This document shows, piece after piece, positions 39,838-48,500 of a DNA stretch of 64,000 nucleotides. The DNA comes from Holophagales bacterium (GTDB lineage Bacteria > Acidobacteriota > Thermoanaerobaculia > UBA5066): the NCBI GenBank assembly GCA_016719485.1, contig JADJZB010000004.1, positions 186,001 to 250,000 of the forward strand, given 5' to 3'. The notes under the pieces were generated by a model. The model was not told the DNA's origin. It was given only the letters and a program-made list of their open reading frames with translations, and searched no databases. Numbering within the stretch: position 1 is the first letter of the stretch; the number at the start of each line of letters is the position of its first letter. The translations under genes were made by a program, and so were the position numbers.

Positions 39838-41352
39838 ATGGCCTCACGAGTCCTGAACAGGTCGCTCCTCGACAAGGTCGTCACCGCGGAAGAGGCCGCC
39901 TCGATGATCCGCGCCGGAGACACGGTGGGGATGAGCGGGTTCACCGGAGCCGGCTATCCCAAGGCGGTCCCGGTCGCCCTCGCGAAACGGATCATGGACG
40001 CCAACCTCCGGGGCGAGAAGTTCCGGGTCAGCGTCTGGACCGGAGCCTCGACCGCTCCCGAGCTGGACGGCGCCCTCGCGATGGTCGACGGCGTGGAGCT
40101 ACGGCTTCCCTACCAGTCGGACCCCATCTGCCGGAAGAAGATCAACGCCGGCGACATGGAGTACCTCGACATCCACCTCTCTCACGTCGGCGCGTTCGTC
40201 CGGTCGGGCTTCCTCGGGAAGCTCGACGTCGCGCTCATCGAGGTGACCGGCATCCGGGAGGACGGGGCGCTCATTCCTGCCTCGTCGATCGGCAACAACA
40301 AAGTCTGGCTCGACACCGCCGACAGGGTGATTCTCGAGGTCAACTCCTGGCAGTCGGAGAAGCTCGAAGGCGTCCACGACGTCTACCAGGGCTTCGCCCT
40401 TCCCCCCAACCGCAAGCCGATCCCGCTCCTCTCCGCCTCGGACCGGATCGGGACTCCCTACCTCGACTGTCCCCTCGAGAAGATCATCGCCGTCGTCGAG
40501 ACGAACTCCCCGGACCGGAACGCACCGTTCTCCGCGCCGGACGAGGCGTCGAAGCGGATCGCCGGCCACATCCTCGAGTTCCTCGGGGACGAGGTGAAGA
40601 AGGGGCGCCTGCCGAAGGACCTCCTTCCCCTCCAGTCGGGCGTCGGGAATATCGCGAACGCGGTCCTCTTCGGCCTCCAGGACGGGCCGTTCGAGAACCT
40701 CACGGCCTACACCGAGGTCCTGCAGGACGGCATGCTCGAGCTCATCAGCTCGGGCAAGCTCCGCTTCGCTTCGGCCACGGCGTTCTCGCTCAGCCCGAAC
40801 AAGGTCGACGAGCTGAACGCGCAGATGGACCGTTACCGTGACAGCCTCATCCTGCGCCCGCAGGAGATCTCGAACCACCCCGAGCTGATCCGCCGCCTCG
40901 GCTGCCTCGCGATGAACGGGATGATCGAGGCGGACATCTACGGGAACGTCAACTCGACCCACGTGAACGGCACCGCGATCATGAACGGCATCGGCGGCTC
41001 GGGCGACTTCGCGCGGAACGCCTACATCTCCTTCTTCATGACCCCCTCGACGGCGAAGAAGGGCGCGGTCTCGTGCATCGTCCCGATGGTCACGCACGTC
41101 GACCACACCGAGCACGACGTCCACGTCCTCGTGACCGAGCAGGGCCTCGCCGACCTGCGCGGCCTCTCGCCGAAGCAGCGCGCCGAGCGCGTCATCGAGA
41201 AGTGCGCCCACCCCGACTTCCGCCCCGCGCTGCGCGACTACGCGAGGAGGGCCGGCGCCTCCTCCCCGGGAAAGCACACCCCACACCTCCTCGACGAGGC
41301 CTTCGCCTGGCATTCGAGGCTCCTGCGCACCGGGAGCATGCGAACGGGCTGA
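39838..41352 (+). CDS. Succinyl-CoA:acetate CoA-transferase / acetyl-CoA hydrolase family, 504 aa
   Basis: Transfers CoA between acetyl-CoA and succinate (or the reverse), linking acetate metabolism to the TCA cycle. The family hallmarks are visible: GMSGFTGAGYPKAVP near the N-terminus, the catalytic glutamate in YTEVLQDGMLELI near residue 293, NSTHVNGTAIMNGIGGSGDF, FFMTPSTAKKGAVSCIVPM and VTEQGLADLRGLSP. Length 504 is typical of class I CoA-transferases such as AarC and ScpC. AAAGGAG seven bases before the ATG fixes the start. Hydrolase activity cannot be ruled out from sequence. Confidence 0.94.
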   Translation: MASRVLNRSLLDKVVTAEEAASMIRAGDTVGMSGFTGAGYPKAVPVALAKRIMDANLRGEKFRVSVWTGASTAPELDGALAMVDGVELRLPYQSDPICRKKINAGDMEYLDIHLSHVGAFVRSGFLGKLDVALIEVTGIREDGALIPASSIGNNKVWLDTADRVILEVNSWQSEKLEGVHDVYQGFALPPNRKPIPLLSASDRIGTPYLDCPLEKIIAVVETNSPDRNAPFSAPDEASKRIAGHILEFLGDEVKKGRLPKDLLPLQSGVGNIANAVLFGLQDGPFENLTAYTEVLQDGMLELISSGKLRFASATAFSLSPNKVDELNAQMDRYRDSLILRPQEISNHPELIRRLGCLAMNGMIEADIYGNVNSTHVNGTAIMNGIGGSGDFARNAYISFFMTPSTAKKGAVSCIVPMVTHVDHTEHDVHVLVTEQGLADLRGLSPKQRAERVIEKCAHPDFRPALRDYARRAGASSPGKHTPHLLDEAFAWHSRLLRTGSMRTG

Positions 41353-41370
41353 GGAACCACGGACCAAAGG

Positions 41371-41410
41371 ACGAAGGCACGAAGGCACGAAGGCACGAAG
41401 GCACGAAGGC
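41371..41410. repeat. Tandem 8-mer array, five exact copies
   Basis: ACGAAGGC repeated exactly five times, beginning 18 bases after the CoA-transferase stop. It lies at the left edge of the large inverted-repeat element. Confidence 0.95.
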
Positions 41411-41470
41411 GCCCAAGAGGGGAGCCTCGCCTCCGGGGCGTGTCCCGCCGCCGCCTTCTGCGCGCGGCCG

Positions 41471-41975
41471 ACCCGCTTCCGCGCCGACTGCGGCCGTGCG
41501 AGGCGCCCGCGCGAACTCCTCGCTTCGCTCGTCAAACAGCGCGCGGGCTTCATCCCCGCCCGGTCCTCGCAGGCGCGAGCGGGTCCCCGGCCGTGCTCGG
41601 GGGCGGCTCGCGGGACCCACCCCCTCGGCTCGGCCGCCCGGAGCGGAGAGCCCACACGATGGGGTCTGGTCTACGCTCTACACTCTACGCAGGTTTCGCC
41701 CCGTTCAAGCAGCAATCCACTCCAAAGCTATAATAGAGAATCAAGACCTGACCCCACTCTCGGCCCCCCTCTCCGGGTTCTCGGTGGCCTGAAATGTGCT
41801 CCGGGATGTCGAGCGAACGGGAGGGGCATCCCGCGAGCGAGCGTCCGAGCACGCGCGGGGCCCCGCACGGCTCCGCGAGCAGGTCGCCGGACCAGGCGCT
41901 CGCGCTGTTTGACGACCGAAGGGAGGAGTTCGCGAGCGCCCCGGCGGCCCGCGCAGCGGGGACGATGCGGGTCGC
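41471..41975. repeat. Large imperfect inverted-repeat element in a 722-base gap without genes
   Basis: Two arms of about 160 bases (roughly 41471-41628 and 41818-41975) are inverted copies of each other. Their best-kept cores, 41510-41543 and 41901-41934, match at 32 of 34 positions as reverse complements. Both differences are compensatory: GCGAAGC in one copy is CCGAAGG in the other, keeping a mini-hairpin. Between the arms is a smaller palindromic unit (41661-41755). The short open frames through this area share out-of-context peptide fragments (ANSSLRSSNSA) because of the repeat and are not credible genes. I see no transposase. The element resembles non-autonomous REP- or MITE-like DNA. 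Confidence 0.7.
41661..41755. repeat. Inner 95-base palindromic unit with GGGGTC-type ends
   Basis: It begins GGGGTCTGGTCT and ends AGACCTGACCCC, i.e. inverted ends matching at 11 of 12 bases. The inside is AT-richer than the host (TATAATAGAGAATCAAGA). From memory, sequences like the right end often accompany REP-associated tyrosine (Y1) transposase genes, but none is present here. Confidence 0.65.
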
Positions 41976-42045
41976 GCGCGCGCAGGGCTCGCCGTGGGAT
42001 GCCCCGAACGGCCGCGAATTGCTAGGCACGGCGAAGTGTTTGGCC

Positions 42046-42069
42046 GGTCTCTCGGTCTCTCGGTCTCTC
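42046..42069. repeat. Tandem 8-mer array, three exact copies
   Basis: GGTCTCTC repeated three times, ending 5 bases before the stop of the aldo/keto reductase gene. With the five-copy ACGAAGGC array it brackets the inverted-repeat element. Confidence 0.95.
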
Positions 42070-42074
42070 GGAGG

Positions 42075-42971
42075 TCAGATCATCCCCGGCCAGTCCCGGC
42101 CAAAGGCGGCGAAGCGGGAGTTGATCTCGGCGACAACCTCCGCCGGAAGTGGTCCCTGCGCGGCGAAGCCCTGGATCTGCGAGAGGTGCTCGAGGCGCCG
42201 GCTGCCGACGATGGCCGTGGAGACCCCGGGGGCGAAGGCGGCGAAGCGGATCGCGAGTTCCGCGGGGTCGAGGCCGAGGTCTTCGAGGTGGAGGGCGAGC
42301 CAGCGATCCCGGTAGGCGGCCGCCGCGGCGTCGTCCGGGTGAGCGGCCCGGGGGTTCCAGGGAGTGTTCGCGAGCGGGCGCTTGGCGACGACGCCAAGGC
42401 CGTTGGAGGCCGCGAGGGCGACTTCGCGAGAAAGGCTTCGCTGGTCGCAGACGCTCACCGAGGCCTGCACTGATCCGAAGGCCCCGGACGAGACCGCCCA
42501 CGCGAGCGCCTCGTTCTCGCCCGAGTAGGCGGCAACCCGGACCTTGCCGGCGGTGACGGCGCGCCGAAGCGCCTCGACCACGTCACCTCGGAGGAGCGTC
42601 TCGAGCGGGCAGGAATGGAGGTGGGCGACGTCGAGGACGTCGGCCTGAAGGCGGGAAAGGGCGAGGTCGACGCCTCGGGTGATGCACTCCCCCGTCCAGT
42701 CGGGCACGCCGGGAACCGCGTAGCCCAGCTTCGTCGAGAGAGCGAACTCGGAGCGGCGTTGCGCGAGGTGCCGCCCGATTCTCTCCTCGGAGAGGCCGTA
42801 GCCGGGGGCCGTGTCGACGAACGTCAGGCCGAGGTCGAGCGCGCCGTTCAGGAGACGGTCGGAGTCCGCCTCGGAGAGCGCTCCGTCGCCGACGGTCCCG
42901 GCGCCGAAGCCGAGGGGCGGGACCCGCAGGCCCGTCGCCCCGAAGGGACGGAGGCCGAGCGTTTCGCCCAC
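42075..42971 (-). CDS. Aldo/keto reductase, 298 aa
   Basis: NADPH-dependent carbonyl reductase of the AKR fold (TIM barrel). The catalytic tetrad is complete: D53 in FVDTAPGYG, Y58, K81 in STKLGY and H119 in AHLHS. The C-terminal part has AIVGSRRLEHLSQI, the usual coenzyme-binding region. The sequence resembles the family of D-threo-aldose 1-dehydrogenase-like and related sugar reductases, but the substrate is not predictable. It starts 4 bases after the enoyl-CoA hydratase stop, so the DinB, hydratase and reductase genes form one operon. The downstream side abuts the 8-mer tandem array. Confidence 0.92.
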   Translation of the reverse strand: MGETLGLRPFGATGLRVPPLGFGAGTVGDGALSEADSDRLLNGALDLGLTFVDTAPGYGLSEERIGRHLAQRRSEFALSTKLGYAVPGVPDWTGECITRGVDLALSRLQADVLDVAHLHSCPLETLLRGDVVEALRRAVTAGKVRVAAYSGENEALAWAVSSGAFGSVQASVSVCDQRSLSREVALAASNGLGVVAKRPLANTPWNPRAAHPDDAAAAAYRDRWLALHLEDLGLDPAELAIRFAAFAPGVSTAIVGSRRLEHLSQIQGFAAQGPLPAEVVAEINSRFAAFGRDWPGMI

Positions 42972-42975
42972 GGCT

Positions 42976-43752
42976 TCAGCGGCCCGTGAACTTCGCGGCG
43001 CGCTTCTCGAGGAAGGCGGCGACCCCTTCCTTCATGTCGTCCGTCGCGACGCAGAGACCGAAGAGGGCCGCTTCGTGCAGCTCGGCCTCGTCGAACGGCA
43101 GCTCGAGGCCGTGGTTCACCGCCTCGAGGGCGTAGCGGACGGCGAGGGGCGCCTTGGCGAGGATCTTCGCCGCGAGGGCGCGGCACGCCGGCAGGAGCTC
43201 GGCCGGCTCGACGACCCTGTTGACGAGGCCGATCCGGAGGGCCTCGTCGGCCGGGATCGGGTCTCCCGTCAGGATCAGCTCGAGCGCACGCCCCTTGCCG
43301 ACGAGGCGCGGCAGACGCTGGGTCCCCCCGTACCCGGGGATGAGGCCGAGAGCGACCTCGGGCTGGCCGAACCGCGCGTTCTTCGAGGCGACACGCATGG
43401 AGCAGGCCATCGCCAGCTCGCAGCCGCCGCCGAGGGCGAAGCCGTTCACGGCGGCGATGGAGGGCTTGCCCATCGTCTCGAGGAGGTCGAAGACCGCCTG
43501 CCCCTTCCGAGCGAAGTCGCGGGCGGCGACCGGGGTGAGCGACGGGAAGCCGGAAATGTCAGCGCCCGCGACGAAAGCCTTCTCCCCGGCGCCGGTGAGG
43601 ATCAGGGCCCCCACCTCCGGATTCGCCTTCGCCTCGTGGAAGACGCGGCGAAGCTCCTCGACGACCTCCGTGTTCAGGGCGTTGAGCTTCTCGGGGCGGT
43701 TCAGCGTGACCGTCAGGATCCGGTCGGAGAGCTCGGTGAGGACGACGGACAC
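42976..43752 (-). CDS. Enoyl-CoA hydratase/isomerase family protein, 258 aa
   Basis: Crotonase-fold enzyme adding water to enoyl-CoA in fatty acid oxidation. Both catalytic glutamates are present: E112 in NGFALGGGCELAMACS and E132 in RFGQPEVALGLIPGYGGTQ. The oxyanion-hole loop KAFVAGADI is conserved. With both acids the protein should be a true hydratase rather than a decarboxylase or isomerase. Length 258 is standard. An acyl-CoA dehydrogenase for the previous step is at 26386-27567. It sits between the DinB-like and aldo/keto reductase genes, 10 and 4 bases away. Confidence 0.95.
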   Translation of the reverse strand: MSVVLTELSDRILTVTLNRPEKLNALNTEVVEELRRVFHEAKANPEVGALILTGAGEKAFVAGADISGFPSLTPVAARDFARKGQAVFDLLETMGKPSIAAVNGFALGGGCELAMACSMRVASKNARFGQPEVALGLIPGYGGTQRLPRLVGKGRALELILTGDPIPADEALRIGLVNRVVEPAELLPACRALAAKILAKAPLAVRYALEAVNHGLELPFDEAELHEAALFGLCVATDDMKEGVAAFLEKRAAKFTGR

Positions 43753-43762
43753 GCGAGCCTCC

Positions 43763-44266
43763 CTACCTGTTGAACGGGTTGTCGTCGGCGCTCGGACCGT
43801 AGAGGCCCGGCACGGGAACGTCCAGGAGGCGGAGGTAGACCGTGAGCTGGCCGCGGTGGTGGTACGAGTGGTTCAGGAGAACCGACCTGACGAGAGCGAT
43901 CCTCGGCATCGAGAAGACGGCCTGCCCTTTGTTCGAGAGGGCCCACTCGCCCATCGCCTTCGCGTCGTCGAGCTGCGCCATCGCACCCTTCGCGGTCTTC
44001 ACGGCCGCGTCGAACGCGGCGAGGATGCTTTCCGGGGTGTCGAGAGGCGGCCTGTCCATGCCGGCCGCCAGGTCGAACCCGTCGAGCAGGAGCGTCCCGC
44101 CGATCCAGGCCGGAATCGTCGCGACGTGTCCCGCGAGCTGTCCGAGCGACATCGATTTCTCGTGGGGCTTCCACGTCAGCTTGTCGGCCGGAAGGCGCTC
44201 GAGGCACTTCCTCGTGCCGGAGCACTCGCGGTCGAACTCGAGAAGCAGCGGGTCGATCATTCTCAT
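43763..44266 (-). CDS. DinB/YfiT family protein, 167 aa
   Basis: Four-helix bundle protein of the DinB superfamily, usually a metal-dependent enzyme of thiol or toxin metabolism. Candidate metal ligands are the histidines in LAGHVATIPAW and in NHSYHHRGQLTVYLR, the classic arrangement of one H in the first helices and an H-x3-H pair later. Start ATG 44266. The substrate is unknown. It is the first gene of the operon with the enoyl-CoA hydratase and aldo/keto reductase. The 123 bases upstream, to the lipoprotein gene, contain no gene. Confidence 0.9.
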   Translation of the reverse strand: MRMIDPLLLEFDRECSGTRKCLERLPADKLTWKPHEKSMSLGQLAGHVATIPAWIGGTLLLDGFDLAAGMDRPPLDTPESILAAFDAAVKTAKGAMAQLDDAKAMGEWALSNKGQAVFSMPRIALVRSVLLNHSYHHRGQLTVYLRLLDVPVPGLYGPSADDNPFNR

Positions 44267-44389
44267 GGTCCGTCTCCTGAAACCGTCGGCCTTCCGGGGG
44301 AGGCGGCGAGTCTAGCAGCGGCTCGGAGCGCGGCGAGGCCGCGAACGGACCGGAGAGAGTCCTCTCCCGCGAACAGCGGCCGCGCTCGC

Positions 44390-45061
44390 CTATTTCTGCG
44401 GCGGAGCGGGCGCCGGGGCCGCGGCCCGGAGCGCGGCCAGCTCGTCGTCCATCGCCGAGATCTTCTGACGATAGGGCGCCAGGATCCTCTGGTTGGCCCT
44501 GATCGCCTCGGGCTCCTTCTCCCCCGCCTCGCGGCGGACACGAACGGCCTCGGCCTCGAAGCTGGCGATCTGCTCGTCGAGAAGCCGCACCGAGGCCTCG
44601 TCCGGCGCGGACGGTCGCCTTTCCCGAAGGGAGGCGAGGGTCTTCTCGAGGAGGGCGAGGACGTCCGTGTTCAGCTTCGCCGTCGACGCCGCTGCCTCCG
44701 CCTCGAGAATCCGCTCCCTCACCCAGAGGTATTCCTCGGGCGGCACGGCGAGCTGGCGGGCCGCGCGCATTTCGGCGGCCCGAGCCAGGGTCGCGCGGGA
44801 GATCCCTTCCTCCCCCTCCAGCGGCACCGGTTCTCCGGGAGAGGAGAAGGTACGGACGGTCGCCTCCCGCACCTTCAGAAAGTCCTCGACCTGGGCGGCG
44901 GTCAGGATGGCGTCGTCAGGGGGCCGGTAGCCCTCTCTCTCCGAAAGGGCCGGACGCCTGGTCTCCCCCGGCCGGCTCTCCCCTGAGGCACCGTCGCGGC
45001 AGGCGCCAGCCCCGAGTGCGAGGGCCGCGACGAGGGTAAAGGCGAGGAACGAAGACCTCAC
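44390..45061 (-). CDS. Putative lipoprotein of unknown function, 223 aa
   Basis: No recognised domain. Taking the GTG at 45061 gives a hydrophobic signal sequence (SSFLAFTLVAALALGAGAC) with a cysteine at about residue 21; A-G-A before it is a weak lipobox, so lipidation is probable but not sure. The rest is charged and mainly helical, with coiled-coil-like stretches (RERILEAEAAASTAKL, LLDEQIASFEAEAVRVRREA) and a proline/alanine tail. The longer open frame upstream runs antisense through the kinase gene and is a shadow. It is divergent from the Ser/Thr kinase gene with 45 bases between starts, so the two may share regulation. Confidence 0.75.
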   Translation of the reverse strand: MRSSFLAFTLVAALALGAGACRDGASGESRPGETRRPALSEREGYRPPDDAILTAAQVEDFLKVREATVRTFSSPGEPVPLEGEEGISRATLARAAEMRAARQLAVPPEEYLWVRERILEAEAAASTAKLNTDVLALLEKTLASLRERRPSAPDEASVRLLDEQIASFEAEAVRVRREAGEKEPEAIRANQRILAPYRQKISAMDDELAALRAAAPAPAPPQK

Positions 45062-45106
45062 GGGGCAGGAATATACGCGACCGCGTGGTAGGCTCGCCGG
45101 ACGGGC

Positions 45107-46795
45107 ATGCTCACGAAGGTCGGCAAGTACGAAATCATCGAAAAGATCGGCGTCGGTGGCTTCGGGACGGTCTACAGGGGACGTGACCCGTACATCAAGC
45201 GCACCGTCGCGATCAAGACGTGCCAGAGCGACGAGGACGAGCTGCGGAAGCGGTTCTTTCGCGAGGCCGAATTCGCCGGCAACCTTCACCACCGCAACGT
45301 CACGACGATCTACGACTTCGGCCTGACGGACGAGGGACTCCCTTACATCGTCCAGGAGTTCCTCACGGGAGAGGACCTGGACCGGAAGATCAAGCGGAAA
45401 GACGACCTGCCGCTCGCCTGGCGCGTCCGGGTCCTCGCCGACATCTGCGACGGCCTCCACTACGCCCACACGGCCGGAATCGTCCACCGCGACGTCAAGC
45501 CGTCGAACATCCGGATCCTCGAGGACGGCACGGTCAAGATCATGGACTTCGGCATCGCCAAGTCCATGGTCACCGAGTCGACCCTCACGCAGACGGGGAT
45601 CACGCTCGGCACGGCGTCGTATCTCGCGCCGGAGCAGATCCGGGGAGAGCCGGTCGACGCGCGTACCGACATCTTCTCGCTCGGCGTCCTCGCGTACGAG
45701 CTGTTCACCTACGCGCGCCCGTTCACGGGCGACCACATCTCGACCGTTCTGTACAAGATCATGAACGAGCGCCCGCCGTCGCCCTCCGAGGTCGACCCGG
45801 GACTGCCCCCGGAGATCGTCCGGGTCATCGAGAGGTCCCTCGAGAAAGACCGTACGAACCGCTTCGCCTCGTGCGCCGAGATGAAGGAACACCTGCTGGC
45901 GGTTCTCGAAGTGCTCTCCGGGCCGGTCGGGGCCCCTCCGCGCACGGTCCCGGGGGAAGAGCCTCTTCCGTCAGGCCCACGAACCTTCGGGAGCGCCCGC
46001 CTCGACGAAAGGGCCCTCGTCGCCCCGGGCGGGCCGTCCATGGCCGCGGAGCTTCCCCTCCGGCCGGACCCGCCGTCGTCCGCCACCCCCGCCCCGCTCG
46101 CTCCCGCACCCGAAGAGACCGGCGGCGCGCTCAAGGTCTTCCTCGGAGCCCTCGCGATCCTCGTCGTCGTCGGAGGGGGCCTGGGCTGGCTTCTGCTCGG
46201 CCCCGGGGCGAAGAAGACGACCCTCCCGGGCGGCACCCCGGATCCCGCAGCCACGGTCGCTGCGGCGCCGACACCAGTTCCGGGGGCGGCCGCCGAGCCG
46301 ACCCCGCTCCCTCCGACGCCCGTCCCGACGCCTGTTCCGACGACCGCCGCGAAGGTCGTCGCCTCCGGGACGGCCGTCGTCTCGTCGAACGCCTACGCCC
46401 AGGTCTCCATCGACGGCACTCCGCGTGGCGGAGTGTTCAAGCCCAGGAGCTTCACGCTTCCGCCTGGCCGGCACGTCGCCTCGTTCGAAAGCGGCGGCTT
46501 CGGTCCGCTCAAGGAGACGTTCGAGGTGAAGGCGGGAGAGACCGTCCCCGTGCGCGCGGACTTCCCCCCGCTCGGACAGCTCTGGGTCTCCGTCAACCCC
46601 GACGCCGTCGGGGCGGAGATCCTCGTGGACGGCGTCGTCGTCGGTCGCGCGGGGAACGCCCCGCTGAAGAAGACGGTCGCCGCGGGAAACCGTCGCGTCC
46701 AGGCGCGGCTCCAGGGGTTCGAGACGGAAGAGCAGTCGGTCGAGGTCTACGAGCAGGACAAGGCCGACGTCCTTCTCACGCTCCGGAGGAAGTAG
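45107..46795 (+). CDS. Membrane Ser/Thr protein kinase with PEGA domains, 562 aa
   Basis: Hanks-type kinase. Motifs: glycine loop GVGGFGTVYRG, lysine K37 in VAIKTC, HRDVKPSN with D129, DFG at 147-149, and GTASYLAPEQ with R-T-D-I-F-S-L-G. Residues 280-340 are a proline/alanine-rich link. One membrane helix follows (about 341-366, KVFLGALAILVVVGGGLGWLLL). After a further proline-rich spacer, about 430-560 form two PEGA beta domains (YAQVSIDGTPRGG and GAEILVDGVVVGRAGNAP). The N-terminus is therefore cytoplasmic and the PEGA part periplasmic, suggesting sensing of an envelope signal. The TPR gene follows 22 bases downstream. Confidence 0.95.
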   Translation: MLTKVGKYEIIEKIGVGGFGTVYRGRDPYIKRTVAIKTCQSDEDELRKRFFREAEFAGNLHHRNVTTIYDFGLTDEGLPYIVQEFLTGEDLDRKIKRKDDLPLAWRVRVLADICDGLHYAHTAGIVHRDVKPSNIRILEDGTVKIMDFGIAKSMVTESTLTQTGITLGTASYLAPEQIRGEPVDARTDIFSLGVLAYELFTYARPFTGDHISTVLYKIMNERPPSPSEVDPGLPPEIVRVIERSLEKDRTNRFASCAEMKEHLLAVLEVLSGPVGAPPRTVPGEEPLPSGPRTFGSARLDERALVAPGGPSMAAELPLRPDPPSSATPAPLAPAPEETGGALKVFLGALAILVVVGGGLGWLLLGPGAKKTTLPGGTPDPAATVAAAPTPVPGAAAEPTPLPPTPVPTPVPTTAAKVVASGTAVVSSNAYAQVSIDGTPRGGVFKPRSFTLPPGRHVASFESGGFGPLKETFEVKAGETVPVRADFPPLGQLWVSVNPDAVGAEILVDGVVVGRAGNAPLKKTVAAGNRRVQARLQGFETEEQSVEVYEQDKADVLLTLRRK

Positions 46796-46817
46796 CTCCT
46801 CGCCGTAGAATCAACGG

Positions 46818-48470
46818 GTGATCCGCTCCCGTCTTCTCCCCGTCGCCCTCGCGTTCCTCCTCTGCCCGGTGTTGCAGGCGCAGCCGGCGTCCGAGTCCCT
46901 CGAGAGAGAAGCCCGGGCCGCGTCGAGGTCCGGGAAGTTCCGCGAGGCCTCGGTGAAGTTCGAGCAGGCGGCCACGGCCGCGTCCGACGCCCGCCGCCGG
47001 GGCAGGCTCCGGATGCAGGCGGCCTACGCCACCCTGAACGGCGGGAACGCGAAAGAGGCGCGCGAGACCCTCGAGGTCGCGTTCGCCGACGACCCCGCGC
47101 TCGAGATCGTCGAGCAGCTCTATACGCCCGAGTTCCGGAAGCTCTGGAATGACGTGAAGGCCGACGTGGCGAAGGCCGTCCCGCCGGCGCTTCCCGACCT
47201 GGCCGAGCTGAAACGGGCCTCCGAGGAGAAGCTCAAGGACGGCCGGTTCGCCGAGGTCGTCTACGACCTCGGGAACTACCCGCAGGACAAGCTCGACCGC
47301 GACGCCTGGGCGCTGCTGGCCCAGGCCTACGAGAAGGCCGGGCGGGCCGACCAGGCCGCCCTCGCGCGGCGGCGCGCCCTCGGTGAGACGGTCCCGGTCC
47401 TGCCCGTCCCGGCCCCCGCCCCAGCCGCGGCGGGCCTGCCCGGCGCGGGCGCCACGCCGACCGACCTCCTTGCCTTCGGCAGGGAGGCGCTCAACCGCGG
47501 GGACGCGCTCACGGCGCAGGCCGCCGCGAATCGCGTCGTCGAGGTCGAACCGACCTCGAGCGAGGGGTACCGGCTCCTCGGAGACTCGTACGCGGCCCGC
47601 GGCGAGAAGGCGCTGGCCGACGCGATGTGGCGCCAGTCGCTCAGGCTGAACGAGCAGAACGAGGGGACGCTCCTCTCCCTGGCCGACCTCTCCCTCGGCG
47701 CCAGGGAGTTCGACGAGGCGCTCGGCTTTCTGAAGAGGGCCGTCGAGGTGAATCCCCGCAATGCCGACCGCCTGACGACCCTGGGCCGAAAGGCGCGGGC
47801 CGAGGGCGACCTCAAGACGGGACGCCAGGTCTTCGCCGTGGCCGCCGAGGCGCTTCCGAAGGACGTCGCCGTCCTCGCGGAGTACGGGGCCGTTCTCTTC
47901 CAGTCGGGCGACGTCGACGCCGCCCTCGATCCGCTCATGAGGGCGGCCGCCGAGGCGCCCGATCGTGCCCCGGTCCGGGCGAGCCTCGCCGCAGCCCTCC
48001 GGAAGAAGGGCTCGACGAAGGAGGCGGAGAGAGAGTACCGGGAGGCGCTGCGGGCAGACCCCTCGTGGACCCCGGCCCTGAAAGGACTCGGCGCGCTCCT
48101 CCTGGCGACGGGCCGACCCGCCGACGCCGTCGAGCCGTTCCGGACGGCCCTGGGGGCGAGGCCGTCGGACGTCGAGTCCCTCGTCGGGCTCGCACGGGCG
48201 CAGCGCCTCTCGGGCGACGTCGAAGGCGCGGCCGCTTCGCTCGCGACCTCCGTCGCCGGAGGCGACGCCGCGATCCTGAACGAAGCGGGTGCCGTCGCCT
48301 ACGCCCGGGGCGCATGGGCCGACGCCGCAGCCCTCTTCGGGAAGGCCCTCGCGGCCGATCCGGCCCTTCCTGGGGCCGCCGCGAACCGCGATGTCGCGTT
48401 GGCCGCCGCGGGGCTCGTCGCGCAGCTGGCCGAAGCGCCTGCCCCCCTGGTGATCCCTCCGAAACGCTGA
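46818..48470 (+). CDS. Secreted TPR-repeat protein, 550 aa
   Basis: An N-terminal signal peptide (SRLLPVALAFLLCPVLQAQ) followed by many tetratricopeptide repeats: FREASVKFEQAATAA, ALNRGDALTAQAAANRVVEVEP, GYRLLGDSYAARGEKALADA, EFDEALGFLKRAVEVNP, DVDAALDPLMRAAAEAP, STKEAEREYREALRADP, PADAVEPFRTALGARP. The whole chain is TPR or linker. The GTG at 46818 is the only start before the signal peptide. Located 22 bases after the kinase gene on the same strand; the periplasmic PEGA domains of the kinase and this periplasmic TPR protein could interact, an inference from adjacency. Confidence 0.9.
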   Translation: MIRSRLLPVALAFLLCPVLQAQPASESLEREARAASRSGKFREASVKFEQAATAASDARRRGRLRMQAAYATLNGGNAKEARETLEVAFADDPALEIVEQLYTPEFRKLWNDVKADVAKAVPPALPDLAELKRASEEKLKDGRFAEVVYDLGNYPQDKLDRDAWALLAQAYEKAGRADQAALARRRALGETVPVLPVPAPAPAAAGLPGAGATPTDLLAFGREALNRGDALTAQAAANRVVEVEPTSSEGYRLLGDSYAARGEKALADAMWRQSLRLNEQNEGTLLSLADLSLGAREFDEALGFLKRAVEVNPRNADRLTTLGRKARAEGDLKTGRQVFAVAAEALPKDVAVLAEYGAVLFQSGDVDAALDPLMRAAAEAPDRAPVRASLAAALRKKGSTKEAEREYREALRADPSWTPALKGLGALLLATGRPADAVEPFRTALGARPSDVESLVGLARAQRLSGDVEGAAASLATSVAGGDAAILNEAGAVAYARGAWADAAALFGKALAADPALPGAAANRDVALAAAGLVAQLAEAPAPLVIPPKR

Positions 48471-48500
48471 CGCATCCCGCCGCGCCGGACGGCTCCCCCG

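Noticed and set aside
41371..41410. CRISPR-like array
   Set aside because: The repeats are 8 bases with no spacers; it is a simple tandem repeat. No cas gene is in the window.
41353..42074. Short open frames in the repeat region that could be a degraded transposase
   Set aside because: The shared peptide pieces come from the inverted DNA repeat read on opposite strands; no transposase motif is visible.
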